Shown here one piece after another: positions 5,613-6,939 of a stretch of 6,939 nt of DNA; the stretch's first letter is position 1; each line of letters starts with the position of its first letter. The notes beneath the pieces are model-generated. The model worked only from the letters and a program-made list of their open reading frames with translations, did no database searches and had not been told where the DNA came from. A program made the position numbers and the translations under genes. Location of the stretch: contig JAOZQX010000069.1 in the NCBI GenBank assembly GCA_029931995.1, positions 1-6,939 of the forward strand, written 5' to 3'. The DNA is from Bacteroidales bacterium (GTDB lineage Bacteria > Bacteroidota > Bacteroidia > Bacteroidales > GCA-2711565).

Positions 5613-6917
5613 ATGTCAATAAGTATGGCACAATCAAACGAATACGATGTTCTTGTAATTGGCGGAGGAATAGCCGGTGAAGAAGCAGCATTAAACCTTG
5701 CTAATATCGGCTACAAAATAATACTTGTAGAAAAAGACCTTTCGATAGGCGGAAAAATGATTCATCTCAGCAAGGTTTTTCCAACGCTCGACTGCGGCGC
5801 ATGTATTACAACACCAAAAGTTTCGGAAACGGCAAGGCATCCGAATATTTCAATATTTACCTACAGTGAGGTTAAGGATATTGAAAAACATTCTGAAAAT
5901 GATTTTTCAGCTACTCTTGTCGAAAAACCAAGATACGTTACGAATGATTGTACTGGTTGCCAAATATGCGAAGAAAAATGTCCTGTGGTTGTAGAAGATC
6001 AGTACCAATGGGACTTGGTAGGTAGAAAAGCGATTTATGTACCATTCAGCATTGCTAATCCACGAATCGCAGCAATTGATATTGAAAATTGTAGTCTTTG
6101 CGGATTATGCGAAAAGGTTTGCCCTGCCAATGCTATTGATTTTGCCATGGTCGAAAAGAAAAGTACGATTAAGATAAAATCTGTAATTATAGCAACAGGA
6201 TTTGAACTTTTCGACCCACTAAATATTCCAAGATATGGATACGGGAAATTCAAAAACGTAGTCACATCCATGCAAATGGAAAGACAATTAGTTCCTACCC
6301 GCCCGTTCAATAATGTGCTTCGCCCTAAAGACGGGAAAATGCCTGATAACATTGCTTATGTGCTATGTACAGGTTCGCGCGATGAAACGATCGGGAACCC
6401 GATTTGCTCGCAAGTATGTTGCATGTACTCTGTAAAGCAAGCTCAACTGCTTATGGGGGCATTACCTATGGCCGACGTAACAATTTATTACATCCATGTC
6501 AGAGCGTTTGGTAAAGGTTTCTGCGAATTCTTTCAACAAGGAAAAGGCATGGGCATTGAATTTATTAAAGGAAAAGCCGGCCTGATTAAAGAAAAGGAAA
6601 ACGGGAATTTGATTGTACGATACGAAGACATTCAGGAAGGAATAGTTAAAGAAGCCGAACACGATCTTGTTGTTCTTTCGGTAGGTATTTTGCCAAATAC
6701 CGATTTCTCTTCAATGTTTAAAAATACTAAGGTAAAACAAGATGATTTCAATTACGTGAACAAAGAAGATGAGCTATGTTGCCCATCTAAAACAAATATT
6801 GACGGTGTATTTGTAGCAGGAACCTCAACAGGTCCATTGGATATTCCCGACTCAATATTATCAGCGGGAGCGGCCTCAGCTGAGGCTGCCGGTTATTTGA
6901 AAGGAGGTGCAAAATGA
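5613..6917 (+). CDS. hdrA: HdrA-like FAD/iron-sulfur protein lacking the usual N-terminal domain
   Basis: This 434-residue protein is a heterodisulfide reductase subunit A relative. A FAD-binding fold starts at V15-I-G-G-G-I-A-G-E-E. The HdrA hallmark 'FPTLDC61GAC64ITTPK' follows at 56-69. Two [4Fe-4S] motifs follow, C113xxC116xxC119xxxC123P and C160xxC163xxC166xxxC170P, inserted in the flavin domain. Further HdrA motifs are 'CTGSRDETIGNPIC265SQVCCMYSVKQA', 'YIHVRAFGKGFCEF', 'DLVVLSVGILPN' and 'TNIDGVFVAGTSTGPLDIPDSILSAGAASAEAAGY'. HdrA carries the flavin at which electrons branch in Hdr complexes; QmoA is a related short form. The approximately 130-residue N-terminal domain of full HdrA and its C-terminal ferredoxin part are absent. 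The ATG at 5613 is used; M5 (5625) is an alternative. A GAGGAGG at 5582-5588 is too far upstream to be its ribosome site. The stop overlaps the next start (ATGA), suggesting translational coupling. Confidence 0.93.
   Translation: MSISMAQSNEYDVLVIGGGIAGEEAALNLANIGYKIILVEKDLSIGGKMIHLSKVFPTLDCGACITTPKVSETARHPNISIFTYSEVKDIEKHSENDFSATLVEKPRYVTNDCTGCQICEEKCPVVVEDQYQWDLVGRKAIYVPFSIANPRIAAIDIENCSLCGLCEKVCPANAIDFAMVEKKSTIKIKSVIIATGFELFDPLNIPRYGYGKFKNVVTSMQMERQLVPTRPFNNVLRPKDGKMPDNIAYVLCTGSRDETIGNPICSQVCCMYSVKQAQLLMGALPMADVTIYYIHVRAFGKGFCEFFQQGKGMGIEFIKGKAGLIKEKENGNLIVRYEDIQEGIVKEAEHDLVVLSVGILPNTDFSSMFKNTKVKQDDFNYVNKEDELCCPSKTNIDGVFVAGTSTGPLDIPDSILSAGAASAEAAGYLKGGAK
6901..6908 (+). promoter_or_regulatory. 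Strong Shine-Dalgarno AAGGAGGT for the gene starting at 6914
   Basis: AAGGAGGT lies five bases before the ATG at 6914 and inside the last codons of the HdrA-like gene, where it encodes Lys-Gly-Gly. Together with the four-base ATGA overlap it fixes the start of the downstream gene. Other genes in the operon lack such a site. Confidence 0.75.
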
Positions 6918-6939
6918 AAAACAGAATAGGTGTATATAT
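6914..6939 (+). CDS. Start of a second HdrA/QmoB-like protein gene, cut by the window end
   Basis: Only eight full codons are visible, reading M-K-N-R-I-G-V-Y, plus AT of the next codon (Ile or Met). HdrA and QmoB proteins start with a segment of the form 'RIGVFICHCG' or 'RIGVYICxCG', so the fragment fits the N-terminal domain missing from the preceding HdrA-like protein. The start is well supported by the ATGA overlap and the AAGGAGGT sequence. The identity is an inference from very few residues and from the neighbourhood. Confidence 0.55.

Overview
The window looks like a chromosomal segment of an anaerobic or facultative Bacteroidota species. This rests on the AT-rich composition, the near absence of Shine-Dalgarno sequences before most genes, a large BNR/VPS10-like protein of a type common in that phylum, and possible TTTG / TAnnTTTG-type promoter elements. 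The genus cannot be told from the sequence.

Layout. Positions 1-882 hold the 3' end of a large BNR/VPS10-like protein gene (+). It converges on a Crp/Fnr-family regulator (974-1669, -), with a bidirectional hairpin terminator between them. The 223-nt divergent region 1670-1892 carries a perfect 18-bp palindrome with CRP-family spacing and a possible promoter. A tightly packed + strand operon then runs to the window end and continues past it: TusA-family carrier (1893), YeeE/YedE sulfur transporter (2134), two tandem rhodanese-domain lipoproteins (3383, 3912), DsrE-family protein (4469), second TusA-family carrier (4911), MvhD-like iron-sulfur protein (5171), HdrA-like flavo-iron-sulfur protein (5613), and a gene that starts at 6914 with the residues expected at the start of an HdrA/QmoB-type protein. 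No stretch longer than about 300 bases lacks a gene, and no tRNA, rRNA, CRISPR array or insertion sequence was seen.

How the genes may work together (inference). Every operon gene belongs to a sulfur-relay or sulfur-linked electron-transfer family. A plausible scheme is that sulfane sulfur or thiosulfate is handled outside the inner membrane by the two lipoproteins, enters through the TusA/YeeE pair, is passed as persulfide along DsrE and TusA, and is oxidised or reduced by a soluble HdrA-MvhD type complex. This resembles the Hdr-like/TusA/DsrE/rhodanese gene sets of sulfur oxidisers, but the parts differ. Both rhodanese lipoproteins end in GCGG, like the carrier arm of SoxY. One of them has lost the catalytic cysteine. 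HdrA lacks its usual N-terminal domain. The MvhD-like protein has a changed cysteine pattern. The direction (oxidation or reduction) and the physiological substrate cannot be decided from the sequence. The divergent Crp/Fnr protein, which keeps three of the four FNR cluster cysteines, is the obvious candidate regulator.
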